Shown one piece after another: positions 49,201-58,182 of a stretch of DNA of 64,000 nucleotides (its first letter is position 1; every line of letters begins with the position of its first letter). Location of the stretch: NCBI GenBank assembly GCA_009760855.2, contig WPIO01000030.1, positions 985,001 to 1,049,000 on the forward strand. Direction: 5' to 3'. The DNA comes from Cristatella mucedo. Lineage: Eukaryota > Bryozoa > Phylactolaemata > Cristatellidae. The notes beneath the pieces are model-generated. The model was not told the DNA's origin. It saw only the letters and a program-made list of their open reading frames with translations, and ran no database searches. Both the position numbers and the translations under genes were made by a program.

Positions 49201-52200
49201 CGCTTAGGCTGTGAGTGTGCTATACAAAACTCTCCTGCGTAACACCCACATGGTCTTTATGACTTTGTGGAGTTACTGACGGAGATACATTACATTACAT
49301 TACTGCTGAAGCCCACCCTCGTCTTGATGCTTTTCTCTTCGTCTGTCCTTTGTCTTTGTTTTACTTCGAACGTATTTGCAGCAGGTCTCGTGCTCGAGTG
49401 CACAAGACGAGATGTCTCGATCGATCGAGTCCGCGGCTGGTGCGGTCGCTGCCAGCTAGCTGCCGGCAGACTTTGCTAGCACTCAGACCTGCTGTGACTG
49501 CGGCAGTCTCGGGTCGGAGGCAATCGGTCGAAACGCTGATGGAATGCTGCCACGCTAGGGTTGACTGGCGTTGGGGGTCCCCGGCACTCGCGTTCGGCGC
49601 TGGTGCCGAGTCTAGCTCAGTGTGCCTCCTCTGCCCTTTTAGGAGCAAGTGCGGCCTCTGATCATTGCTTTCCACACTGCCGTCGCACTCGCAGTAACCA
49701 TTTGCCAGCACATTGAATAAGTCTCGTGGGGTGTGCCTCGAGGTGCTTCCCTGGCATCTCTTGCAGAGACTCTTCGGCAGGACTCCAATCCGGTGCGACA
49801 GAGAGAAGCTGAAGAGGAGCTGGCGCTCGTCGAGCTGAGCGAGGAGCGGCTGGCAGCAGCTCACGAGCTGGACCAGTTCCTTGCGGCTGGCTCGTCGCCG
49901 GCGAAGTTGGGTAACAGTGCGCTGCAGCTGCAAGCACTGCTCGCGCTGGCTCAGTGCTCTGTGCTCATCCGCCGCCTTTTTTCTCTCTTCTTCTGATCTC
50001 CTTATTCGTTCTCCTCTACAGTGCTACTAGAGCTCACTGCCCGACCTCACTTTGTCGAGTCACAGTAAAATTACACTTTTATTACACTCCCGGAAGTACT
50101 GGTCGCCACATTGCCGAGTGAGGGGAGTGCCACGTGACAGACTTTCTCGCTTTAATTAGTAGGGATCATGTACCTGCGACGGCCCTCGGGCCACTCTGGA
50201 ATGTTGCCGTGTGTGGATTCGTTGCTCTTCGTTGTTCCCGCCCGAACGCCGTGCCTGTTGACTCCTGTCACTGCTGCCGGGCGCAGTGTGACGTATGCCC
50301 GGCTGCTGCTTGGTAAACCACAGAGGGCAAGAGGAGCAGCAGTGCTGGAGCTATCTGCATGCCTGCGCTCAGCAGCCCGAGCGAATATTGGTCTTTGTCT
50401 AGGTCTTCGGGTCTACGCTGCTGGAATGGCTAGCTGAAGATTTTTACTAGGCACGCTGTTCTCTCCAGGCTAGGTCACCTCAACCAAGTGCAGCCATTGA
50501 CAAGGCTGACGCTTGGTCACTATGGCTTGCCTCATTTCCTCTCGTCTTTGTATTGTAACAATAGCCCAATCTTACTTTTTTTTTCTGTTGATCTATATAA
50601 AATGCCAGAGTCCTTGGAGCCAGGGAGCTCACTGTATGGCATGTTTCGTTTCGAGCTGGTTTGGTCCAGTGGTTAAGGTGCTTGCCCCGACCAAGGTCTG
50701 ACTGAGGTCGTGGGCTCGAGACCGGAGGCATATGTGAAGCGCCTGAATAGAGATTAGGTTCTCTTAGGGCGTTATACAAATGAATTATATTATATATATT
50801 TTTTTAAATTACATCTTGTGGATGCAATCCCTACAAAAGTGAGGGGGAATCTGCACTTCGTGTAGCTGAGTAAAACTTAGCTTGCAATCGGTGTTCTGCT
50901 ATGCAATCCAACGATAAAGAAAGGAGAGGGGTAAACTTGTGCACATTGCCATCGTACTTCAGCTTCTCATTTAAGGTCTTAAGTGCCAAATAGATGGCTG
51001 ATAGTCTTTTTGCATCATCGCGACGATGATCTGATGGCCAACGGAAAAATCTAGTATCGAGAGCTTGCTTCAAAACAGCAGAATTCGTGCTCCACTTTCC
51101 TACGCCGGTCAAGGTCATGGCGCAATACGTCGGCCAGCCTCCAGTAACTCCATGCAGTATTGAACCAGTATGCGTTTTTGCTGCACCATGCAAGCAGGTA
51201 AGAATTTCAATACGACAGAGTTTAGACCAAAGCGCCAGGATTTGGAGCACTTAAATGTAAGGCTGTTATTATCCAAGGAATGCAATCAAGTATCTTTTTT
51301 TGCTGAAGACGTCGCTGCAGTGGGTCCCGGTTCATCAGCAGGTACAAACCGCGATTGATGCTTTGACCTCACAACACCCGTCGTGGCTTGGCTCCTTGGT
51401 AGGTGTCTCAGCTGCCACAGCAATGTCAGCCTCCTCGTGCCATAACCCTGTGGTCACAGGTTGTAGTAACTAGCCGCTTTCTTCTTTCACTTTGAAGACT
51501 GTTGGTGTCAGAAGTCATTGCTCTGTGACTGGAGCTCCCCTATATAAAGTCGTGCGTAGCAACGATGTGCTGCTCTCGTGCTGCTGCTTCTGACCCTCGC
51601 GCTTCCTCTCCAGCGGCGCTATGCTGCTGCTGCTGCTGCGTTTACGGTACTGACTTTGTTGACCGTCCTTCTGACTCGGCTGTGGTTCTCATATTTTTTT
51701 TTGTCCTGCCAGATGCAGTCAGTCTGTCGGCCATCGTGTTCGCAGCCACAGCAAGCCTCCCGGCTTTGAATGCACCACTGTGTGGCTCTGTCCAGCATAG
51801 CACCATCTTAGTCTTCTTTGTATTGGGCAGTATCAGACAGCGATACAGATGCACAGTTGATTACCAGTGGCCATCAGCCCATGTCTCACACGACAAAGCA
51901 ACAGTGAGAACCGTATGTGGAAGTAAGGCAGCAGATTACTAGCGACAAAGGACGTTCGATAATAATAATAATAATGCACTTGATAAAGCGCCCTCAGCGA
52001 ACTCAATCACTTCCTATTTGCTTTACATTTGCTGCAAAGAGAAACGCGATTGAATCGTGAGTAATATCATGCTAGATAAACAACGTGAACAATGTGGTTA
52101 GGGGTGACATGCACAGGGTCAGCATGCAAATGTGGTTAGTGGCAGCATGCACAGTGTCAGCACGCATAAGCACATCAAGGACGAATCACAGGGACCCACT

Positions 52201-53828
52201 AAATGCTGTCATAAATAGGTGTGTTTTGAAGTTCTTTTTAAATGTCAAGTCAGAGGATGTTCTGACGCATGTCGGGAGGGAGTTCCAGGCTTTGGGAGCA
52301 TATGAACTAAATGCACGGTCTCCAAAGGATTTGAGGTTTGTACGAGGTAGTGGTAAACTGGTGTATTCCGAAAAGCGGGTGGTATGATGCTTGGCCTGGT
52401 GGGGGAGTAGATCTGAGAGATAGGCTGGAGCCAAAGAATGAAGTGACCTAAAAGTGAGCGACAAAACTTTGAAGTCGATCCGTTGCTTAACTGGTAGCCA
52501 GTGCAGGTCAGCGAGAAGTGGTGTGATGTGGCAACTGCGACACTCACGAATGACTAGCCTACCTGCAGAGTTTTGCACCAGCTGTAATTGCCTGATTGCA
52601 CATGCTGGTAGGCCAGCAAGCAGCGAGTTACAGAAGTCAAGTTGGGATGTCACAAATGCATTGACCAACTTAGACGTGGTGTCCTTATCTAAACAAGCCC
52701 GAATTTTAGCAATGTTATGTAGCTTAAAGTAGGCAGACTTGACTGTGGAGCTGATGTGGTCGTCTAACAAGAGGTCACTTTGGAACATTACACCTAGATT
52801 TCGAGCTGATTCAGCAGCGGATATGCTGGCAGAGCTAATTTTGAGCGGCAGCCTTTCCAATTTCTAAATCACACAGTGTTTGCCCATAACTAGTAAGTTA
52901 GTTTTATCATCGTTTAGTTTTAGAAAATTTGCTGCCATCCATGTGTGGATGTCATGAATACATGCAGCAAGTGAGTTGAGAGTTCGATAATCTAAGCTCA
53001 AGAATCAACCGCCTGCGCTGTCCGCACTGTTTCAGAAGTGGTGCGACAGAGATTCTACTATCTGGGCCTCAGCGATGCAATTGTGCATAGAGTGCAAAAG
53101 AATGAGGCGGCTAGCTTTTTTTTTTGTTGCCAGTACAAGGACCTGATTGCTCGATTAGGCTGAGTGTGCACTGGCGTAACTGCTGCTCAGCTAGGGATGG
53201 CAGAAGTGATCCGTGCCCTTGCAGGCTTTGGAGGCCAGGGTTACAATCTCGGCTTAGACTTTTGTCTGCTCTTCCTCGGAGGACTTTTGGCTGTTCAGTT
53301 TCTCTAGTCGCCGCTCCCCCAGCTTTTCAGACGTCTGAGGCTTGGGAACTTCCTGCATCGCGAACGAGTCACTCCGAGCGAGGACCAACAAGAGAGGACT
53401 GTCGGGATGGCTACTGGGAGGGCAATAGTTGGCTCCGAACTCGTGCAAACATTGGCCTTGGCCAGAATGGTACGGTGGCCTCGGCTTGGCGTAAGCGGCT
53501 TGCCGGGGCGCATGCCGGGCAACTGCCTTGCTCTTCTGTGCTGCTTTCTGGGATGCATCCTACGAGTCAAACCGTGTGGCTTTCGGCCTCGGCATAGCAG
53601 GCTGAAGCGCTCCGCTGGTGCTGTCTGGCCGTGTGCAGCTATGCTGTTAGCTGCTTACCTGTGGCCTCTCCGTCCCTGCCTGTCTCTCCCCCCTCAGAGG
53701 CTCTCTTTTTCTCTGCTTCTTGCTGTCTCTGGCTCTCGTGTCTAATATTTCTCTCCATCTCCATCTCTGACACTGCTTCTCTGTCTACCTGTCTGTCTGT
53801 CTCTCTGACTCAGTCTGTCTCTCTCTCC

Positions 53829-53866
<38 letters not shown>

Positions 53867-54545
53867 GTGTACCTCCCTCCCCCTCTCCCTCTCTCTTCTC
53901 TATCTCATTCTCTTTGCCTCTCTGTCTGTCTCTCTGTCGCCCTCTCTCGTCTCTGTCTGTGACTTTCTCCCTGACTTTTGCTCAGGTGGCCCTTCTGCAA
54001 TAGGTAAGGGAGCCAATAGGAATGCCAGTGCTGCTGGGTATCCACCGTAGAAACACAAAGCAAAAGCTGACCAAAAGAGAAGTGATAGTTTCTTTGCTGT
54101 TGAAATCGCTAGTAGCACAAGGGGGTCTCCTCACCTTCCTTGCTGCTCACGTGGCTGCATGCTGGAGAGCCTTCCTACGGTCAGCTTTACACGTATTTCA
54201 GGATCCGAAGATCAGCATCCGTTCACGAGCTCGTACGAGAGCGCTGTGAGTACGGCGTCTCTCGAATGGGACTGCACGACAGACAAGCTCGTGCCCAAGC
54301 CCGAGGACGTTCAGTCAGCAGAGACAGTCGACACTGGCAGCGACGCCGAGGCCGGTGAGCACATTTCGGACTGTTCTGAGGGAAGGCTTTCCGTGGACTT
54401 TGCTGCCAAGTCGGACATTGCGCTGCACGAGGAGGACCTTGGAGCTGACGCGGTGGCCAGTGCCACAACTGAGCGTCAACCCTCAGCCCTGCTTGAGAAG
54501 CAGGAAGTGGCTGTGGTTGGCCCGCTGGTTTCTGCTGAGCTGTGA
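35238..54545 (+). CDS. DTNBP1: Dysbindin (BLOC-1 subunit), 8 exons, first exon tentative
   Basis: Dysbindin is a coiled-coil subunit of BLOC-1, which sorts cargo from endosomes to lysosome-related organelles. Exons: 35238-35281 (tentative), 37664-37768, 39251-39311, 45500-45632, 48017-48172, 48522-48692, 49767-49910, 54202-54545. All phases match and total 385 residues (human about 351). Recognition rests on ELLARYQDEW (46-55), matching the vertebrate LLSRYEDTW; on the exon-5 segment VEDALVLLEDVC; on MLERQKYFDEAF (202-213), matching LKERQKFFEEAF; and on the exon-7 stretch ending DQFLAAG, where vertebrates have ALDVFLNSG. The last exon is a Ser/Glu/Asp-rich tail, as in the family. The central part (about 70-220) is heptad-rich, a likely coiled coil. 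Exon 1 (MLTLIKKLRDEAKS) is chosen by phase, an ATG and position only; its donor gtccga is weak. An AATAAA lies 371 bp past the stop. Introns carry both LINE families, both SINE families and a hAT MITE. Confidence 0.9.
37054..37104. repeat. (TG)n microsatellite in DTNBP1 intron 1
   Basis: TG repeat with one TT interruption. Confidence 0.95.
37283..37443 (-). mobile_element. SINE-2 copy in DTNBP1 intron 1
   Basis: Minus-strand B-box region GTGGGTTTGAGTCCTGCAGT, GGCGATCC and the AGCCATTAAGGCTCTTCTGG end match SINE-2. The tRNA-like head is diverged. Confidence 0.75.
38230..38395 (+). mobile_element. LINE-A tail in DTNBP1 intron 2
   Basis: TGCACTGACACTGTTTTATC, AGCAAATGTAAAGTCCCCAG, AAAGAGATTTAGTTCTCTTA and the ATATAAATG end of the 3' UTR. 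Confidence 0.75.
39006..39085 (-). mobile_element. LINE-A/SINE-1-type tail in DTNBP1 intron 2
   Basis: Reverse of AGTGCCTAGAGAGAGATTCG and GGTGCTACACAAATGTATTA with upstream TTGCAGCATCTGTAAAG, so LINE-A is favoured. Confidence 0.7.
39640..39818 (-). mobile_element. LINE-B fragment cut by a microsatellite
   Basis: GAAATTCTTTCTATAGTGCA and GCAACAAAGAGAAAGCGAAA are minus-strand LINE-B 3' coding sequence. It stops at the (TATG)n run. Confidence 0.75.
39819..39974. repeat. (TATG)n microsatellite at a LINE-B tail
   Basis: About 155 bp of TATG/TACA repeats ending in TGTAATGTATCTCCGTC, the reverse of the LINE-B 3' end. The array probably grew out of the (TACAT)n tail. Confidence 0.95.
39972..40440 (-). 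mobile_element. LINE-B 3' fragment in DTNBP1 intron 3
   Basis: Minus-strand open C-terminal end (HKACHGFTPSYLAELLHQF, GDRSFSSAGPRLWNSLPQF) plus the 3' UTR. It ends abruptly at GTGGGTCAGCGTAAGAAC. Confidence 0.85.
40441..41760 (-). mobile_element. Older LINE-B copy with RT core
   Basis: It repeats the C-terminal region already seen in the adjacent copy (TTGCACAGTCTAGGACC), so it is a separate element. Upstream on the minus strand it holds LSHYADDIQLFLTF, an intact YADD catalytic block, and a decayed AYLSVTFDAIDNDSLLGQL block. SINE-2 interrupts it at 40810-40970. Confidence 0.8.
40810..40970 (+). mobile_element. SINE-2 copy inserted in LINE-B
   Basis: GTCGTGGGTACGAGTCCTGC B-box region, GTGGTGATAGCCGTTTAGGC and the TGCTATATAACTGAGGCTGT end. 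Confidence 0.8.
41790..42340 (-). pseudogene. Unidentified frameshifted coding relic in DTNBP1 intron 3
   Basis: Overlapping minus-strand open stretches in different frames read like one decayed protein: 42338-42099 (LRLQIQADGAFMDALTPT), then CSDTYELAAFGRLNYVQAKR within 42195-41968, then RRVIDNASNLRIVVLIAEHR within 42025-41837. I do not recognise the family. It lies antisense to DTNBP1 between two LINE fragments and may be a transposon or retrogene piece. Confidence 0.4.
43153..43341. mobile_element. hAT-superfamily MITE with perfect 8-bp TSD
   Basis: 189 bp, with terminal inverted repeats CAGTGATTCTCAACT and AGTTTGAGAACCGCTG (CAGCGGTTCTCAAACT on the other strand). It is flanked on both sides by ATCTACAG (43145-43152 and 43342-43349), the 8-bp duplication diagnostic of hAT insertions. 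Internal words such as TTAGGCGACCCCTGTGAAAG and GTGGCGACCCACAACCATAA resemble, from memory, the SPIN/OposCharlie/URR1 group of hAT MITEs. It encodes nothing. Confidence 0.92.
43550..43686 (-). mobile_element. SINE-1 copy in DTNBP1 intron 3
   Basis: Minus strand: GAGCTGGTTTGGTCTAGCGG head, GTCGTGGGCTCGAGCCCCGA B-box region, GAAGCGTCTGAATAGAGATT and the TATAAATGAATTAG tail. Confidence 0.88.
44620..45062 (+). mobile_element. LINE-A fragment in DTNBP1 intron 3
   Basis: ORF2 C-terminal end, open from about 44700 (HITPLLADLHWLPVKQRIDF, KFFGDRAFSSYAPKAWNSLP). It ends at AAATTAAAAAC, where an (AT)n run at 45058-45080 replaces the 3' UTR. Confidence 0.85.
45905..46020 (+). mobile_element. LINE-A tail in DTNBP1 intron 4
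   Basis: Best-preserved example of the stem-loop: AAAGTGCCGAGAAAGAGATC, TTCTCTGAGGGCGCTTTATC, then ATTATTATTATTATT. Confidence 0.85.
46227..46356. repeat. (TG)n microsatellite with a GAGGCATG higher-order repeat
   Basis: TG repeats followed by several GAGGCATG(TG)n blocks. In DTNBP1 intron 4. Confidence 0.92.
48340..48482 (+). mobile_element. SINE-1 copy in DTNBP1 intron 5
   Basis: Near-consensus: AAGCTGATTTGGTCCAGCGG, GTCGTGGGCTCGAGCCCCGA, GCATGAATAGAGATTAAGTT and ATAAATTATATTAT. It makes up about 40% of a 349-bp intron and ends 39 bp before the exon-6 acceptor. Confidence 0.9.
48772..49302 (+). mobile_element. LINE-B 3' fragment in DTNBP1 intron 6
   Basis: Open C-terminal end (LLKELGWLPVEQRIQSK, HKARHGLAPSYLAELLHQF, GDRSFSSAGPRLWNLLPQF), 3' UTR and GATACATTACATTACATTAC tail. 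Sense orientation, little decayed, so fairly young. Confidence 0.9.
50653..50803 (+). mobile_element. SINE-1 copy in DTNBP1 intron 7
   Basis: GAGCTGGTTTGGTCCAGTGG, GTCGTGGGCTCGAGACCGGA, GTGAAGCGCCTGAATAGAGA, TTCTCTTAGGGCGTTATACA and an ATTATATTATATAT tail. Confidence 0.9.
50831..51250 (-). CDS. Unidentified 139-codon ORF, possible transposase piece
   Basis: An open frame antisense in DTNBP1 intron 7, with stretches such as THTGSILHGVTGGWPTY and WSTNSAVLKQALDTRFFRWP. It may be a remnant of a hAT/DUF4371-like transposase, but I cannot confirm this and no terminal repeats were found. It may equally be chance. Confidence 0.25.
   Translation of the reverse strand: MLQILALWSKLCRIEILTCLHGAAKTHTGSILHGVTGGWPTYCAMTLTGVGKWSTNSAVLKQALDTRFFRWPSDHRRDDAKRLSAIYLALKTLNEKLKYDGNVHKFTPLLSLSLDCIAEHRLQAKFYSATRSADSPSLL
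51958..52985 (-). mobile_element. LINE-A copy in DTNBP1 intron 7
   Basis: Minus-strand 224-codon open frame (52860-52186) covering the end of RT through the C terminus: SARNLGVMFQSDLLLDDHIS, YFKLHNIAKIRACLDKD, HITPLLADLHWLPVKQRIDF, SFGDRAFSSYAPKAWNSLP. Then comes the whole 3' UTR, stem and (ATT)n tail at 51960-51975. Best reference for the family's 3' half. Confidence 0.92.
53745..53970. repeat. Pyrimidine-rich (CT)n tract in DTNBP1 intron 7
   Basis: About 225 bp dominated by CTCTCT, CTGTCT and CCCTCT. It ends about 230 bp before the last-exon acceptor. ORFs across it are low-complexity artefacts. Confidence 0.9.
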
Positions 54546-54915
54546 GCGACCACCGGCCCTCTGTAGCAGACCAAGGAGCAATGCTGCTGCATGGGGTGCG
54601 TTTTCTTGCAAGCAGCAGCACGTCTACTTCCATCGTGGACGTTATTTCTTCTGAAAGGCTCAAGAAACGCCCGTTCGCGTCCGGCGCTGGCTCAGCAGCA
54701 CTGGGTGCTGCACAAGTCCTGCTCATGCCGCCAGGTCGCCTTTCGCTGACGTTCGGTTTAATTGATTATAAACCAAATTTACCCTATCTAAGACACTATG
54801 TGATCTATTAGGTGTTTAATACCCGAAGTTGCTCGAAGCACTAGCAGTCTGCTTATTTTCTTATCATTAGGCATGTGCTGGCGTCACGTGCTGGATGTGT
54901 GCATGCTTTGTCAAG

Positions 54916-54921
54916 AATAAA
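54916..54921 (+). terminator. Poly(A) signal of DTNBP1
   Basis: The first AATAAA after the dysbindin stop codon, 371 bp downstream, preceded by ordinary 3' UTR-like sequence. A second AATAAA at 55518-55523 could mark an alternative longer end. Confidence 0.55.
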
Positions 54922-55571
54922 GAATACAAATTTACCACTAGTTGGGGCAATACATCCAGAATAAGCTGAGCAATTAATCATCGTCCTTCAAGAGAGCAGA
55001 TCATCCCCCAAGCGCCTCGGGTGAGTCCTTCCTCTGAGGGATGTGACTTCCTCCGAGCTCGCGGGCTATGGCTGAACATGCTAGCGCTCCATCAGCTGGT
55101 TACTTACTAGTGCCACCGCCGTGGTATTGGTTAGCCAGTCTTGCCGGCTCAAGTAATTTCAAGTATGGCCCTTACTAAAATGCTGCATCTGCAGCTGTTC
55201 TGACGGTCGAGCCTGTCAGGTTGCTGTAACGTCGTCGTTCGAGGTCACCAATGGGAGTTGCCGGGTAGATGGCTGGAAGGGGCTGCTCGCTCGGCCCCCC
55301 CTCCAGCCCACGAGATCGGCGTCAGGAGAATGCAGAGCCACCGGTCTGCTTCTCGACTGCTGTATGCTGAGTTCGGCAAGGAGCCAGCCAGTGAGGAAAC
55401 GGCTGCACAAGCTGCCCTAAAGCCAGCGCTAGCTGGGTCGTGCCACTTGGGTGGCACGTCTCCGGTGCACGAAGACTTAATGATTAATGTTATGGGGGCT
55501 TTAATGTTTAGGGCCCAATAAACGTTAGCGACATCTTTCTTTAAGGATGACTGGCTATATCATCAGACATA

Positions 55572-55734
55572 TGAGCCGTGATGGCACACTGGGTAAGGCG
55601 GTTGCTTTCACGGCCTTGGTCCCGAGGTCGTGGGTACGATTCCTGCGGTGGGGCGATCATTTATCACCACTGCAAGCGGTGGTGATAGCCGTAAAGGCTC
55701 TTCTGTCGCTATACAAAAGAGGCTGTTTAATCAG
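55572..55734 (+). mobile_element. SINE-2 reference copy
   Basis: tRNA-derived head GAGCCGTGATGGCACACTGG, B-box region GTCGTGGGTACGATTCCTGC, body CACTGCAAGCGGTGGTGATA and terminal hairpin GGCTCTTCTGTCGCTATACA...AAGAGGCTGTTTAATCAG. Confidence 0.9.
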
Positions 55735-56454
55735 CTAGGATTTATTTATTTATATGTGCACGAAGGTAAATTTTTCGAAACCCAGCACCAGCTAGGATCA
55801 AGTTAATTTTTTACTTCGGGCTCCTCAATTGCACTCACTATCGACTGGGTATATAATAGCAGGATTGCTCGTGTCGCAGTGCCAGACTACCTTACATGGG
55901 AGTTTTAATTGGCAGCTGAGCCCGTGACTGGGTTGTGAGCTGCTAAAACTTGTAAGAATAAAAAAATGGTCATAATCGGTGCAGTTTGTTGAGTCAACAG
56001 CCTGCTTAGTTGATTATGCAGGGGTGATGATTATGTATTTCACACATTAGTATAGCAACTTGGCAGCTGGGTGATCACTGTTTGGCTTTTGACACTAGCC
56101 ATGTCTTTTTTGCTATCCCGAAGCTTCGAGAGCATGCTCCTACCGACATCGCTTGACTATTATTGTCTTGCTCAATGCATGCTATTTTGCGTGATTGGGC
56201 AATGCCAACCGAAGGATTTTCAAATCAACTTTAAGAGATTATTGCAAGAAACAAGAGGTGTTGTCGAGTGCTACCACCAGGCGGTGAGTGGTGCAATCTT
56301 GACATCCTCCGAAAGACTCCTCTCGATAAGGAAGAACAAGATAACGAACAACCGGCACTCATTCAGCCCATTGTTGTGAAATTGAACCAGTAGATGGGGA
56401 AAATATCTGATCTAGTGAGCTCTAGCAACTTAGCTATTTTAAATATTCGTAAGC
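55735..56454. other. Intergenic DNA 3' of DTNBP1
   Basis: AT-rich. One stretch (56212-56283) reads FQINFKRLLQETRGVVECYH before a good GTGAGT donor and could be an exon of an unknown gene; support is weak. Confidence 0.25.
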
Positions 56455-57382
56455 ACATCAGCTTCACAATCAAGTCTGCCTACTACTGCCTGCTTTCAGC
56501 TACATAACATTGCTAAAATTTGGACGTGCTTAGACAGTGATACCACATCCAAGTTGGTCTATGCATTTGTGACATCCCAACTTGACTTCTGTAACACTGC
56601 TTGCTGGTCTACCGGCCTGTGCAATCAGCTGCTTACAGCTGGCGAAAAGCTCTGCAGCTAAGCTTGTCTGTCGTGAGCATCGCAGTTACCACATCACACC
56701 ACTTCTTGCCGACCTATGCTAGCTACCAGTCAACCAACAGGATCGGATTCAAGGTTTCGTCGCTCCCTTTTAGGTCCCTTCATTCTTTGATAGGCTCCAG
56801 CCTACCTATCAGATTTACTACCCCACCAGGCCAAGCATCGTACCATCCGTTTTTCGGATTTAACTTTTTACCTATACCTCGTACAAACCTCAAATCTTTT
56901 GGAGACCGTGCATTTAGTTCGTATGCTCCAAAGCCTGGAACTCACTCCCGACTTCCGTCACGACATCACCTGACTTGACCACATTTAAAAGAAATTAAAA
57001 ACGCACCTGTTTATGAGAGCATTTAGTGGGTCCCTGTGATTGGTCCTTCATGTGCTTATGCGTGCTGACACTGTTGCATGCTGCCACTAATTACACTTGC
57101 ATGCTGACCCTGTCCATGTCACCCCTAACCATGTAATTCATGTTGTTTATCATGTATGATACCACTCACCATTCGATCGTATTTCCTCTGCAGCAAATGT
57201 AGAGCACCTAATGTAATGTAATTTATCTCTGTCTGTAACTCCACAAAGTCGTAAAGACTATGTGGGTGTTACATAGGAGAGTTTTGTATAGCGCACTCAC
57301 CGCCTAAGCGGCTTTCGGTACGCATTAAGAACGAGATTGAGTTCTCAAAGGGCACTTTATCAAGTATTATTATTATTATAAG
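56455..57382 (+). mobile_element. LINE-A copy split by LINE-B
   Basis: From the DHISxTxKSAYY segment to the 3' UTR, with frameshifts. The 3' stem is broken after GTAGAGCACCTA at 57207 and resumes at AGAACGAGATTGAGTTCTC, then TATTATTATTAT. Confidence 0.82.
57208..57328 (-). mobile_element. LINE-B 3' end nested in the LINE-A stem
   Basis: Plus strand reads ATGTAATGTAATTTATCTCT, the reversed LINE-B 3' UTR with GGAGAGTTTTGTATAGCGCA and CTAAGCGGCTTTCGGTACGC. Only about 120 bp were inserted. Confidence 0.85.
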
Positions 57383-58182
57383 CACTGTCAGTATGTAGGA
57401 TTGAACTTCAGAGGATCAGGCGTTTGCCTATATCTGGGTGCTTATATGAGAAATGCTTGGCAAAACAAATAGACGATACTAGAACAACATGTGTATCATG
57501 TTATCATACAGGTCACACCAACGAGAAAGATCTGGAAGGTAAGTGTCCTACATGTGCACGCAACATTGGGTGCTCATAGAAAAATATTGGCACCTAAGTG
57601 GGAAGGGAATGTAGGGTGCACCACAAGTGTGAGGATCTGCAACCAACAAGATATACTAACACATTAACACCAACAGTTCAGGAAAATGTAGCCATCAAAC
57701 ACGGGATATCTTATGGGGGATTTTCTAGGTTCGGTATTGAGAATTCACGGAGCTCTTGTTTCACCAAAAGGAAAATCTCGAGCAAAGGCAGCACATCGAC
57801 GCGGTACGAAAACACCTCCAAAACAGAAAGGTCTGTGTCCGTTTTCTATTGAAGCGGCAGACGTGTGGGGTTCGCAAGCTCAGGCACCGAAAGTGAAAAC
57901 GTCGGGATCGGTGCGATATCCAACCGTCTACACTCTGGTGCAGGCAGCTACGTTGTAGCTTTTTACTCCACAATGCAGAAGTAGCCTGTTGCTCCAAAAT
58001 CGCAAGTGGCTCAGCCCAGGTGGCACCGCATCCTCTAGACAAGCCAGCGAAGCAGTTAGTCGCCAACGGCGTCACGCCCATCGATAATGCCAAGCGACGA
58101 TCGACTTCCTGACTCACCAGAGGAGGGTCGAAGACCTCTCTCAGCCTACTCCGCCACTGTCGTCTCTCCGGCGTACGAAGCA

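Noticed and set aside
52990-53115. Short coding-like stretch (VVRQRFYYLGLSDAIVHRV) after TTTCAG in DTNBP1 intron 7
   Set aside because: DTNBP1 exons 7 and 8 already join in phase and match the family without it. No donor in phase was found.
53631-54050. 139-codon Ser/Leu-rich ORF
   Set aside because: Low-complexity CT tract in a DTNBP1 intron.
55258-55521. Alternative terminal exon of DTNBP1 or separate gene
   Set aside because: The 87-codon frame is protein-like but has no family match, and the stop at 54543-54545 already gives a family-like C terminus.
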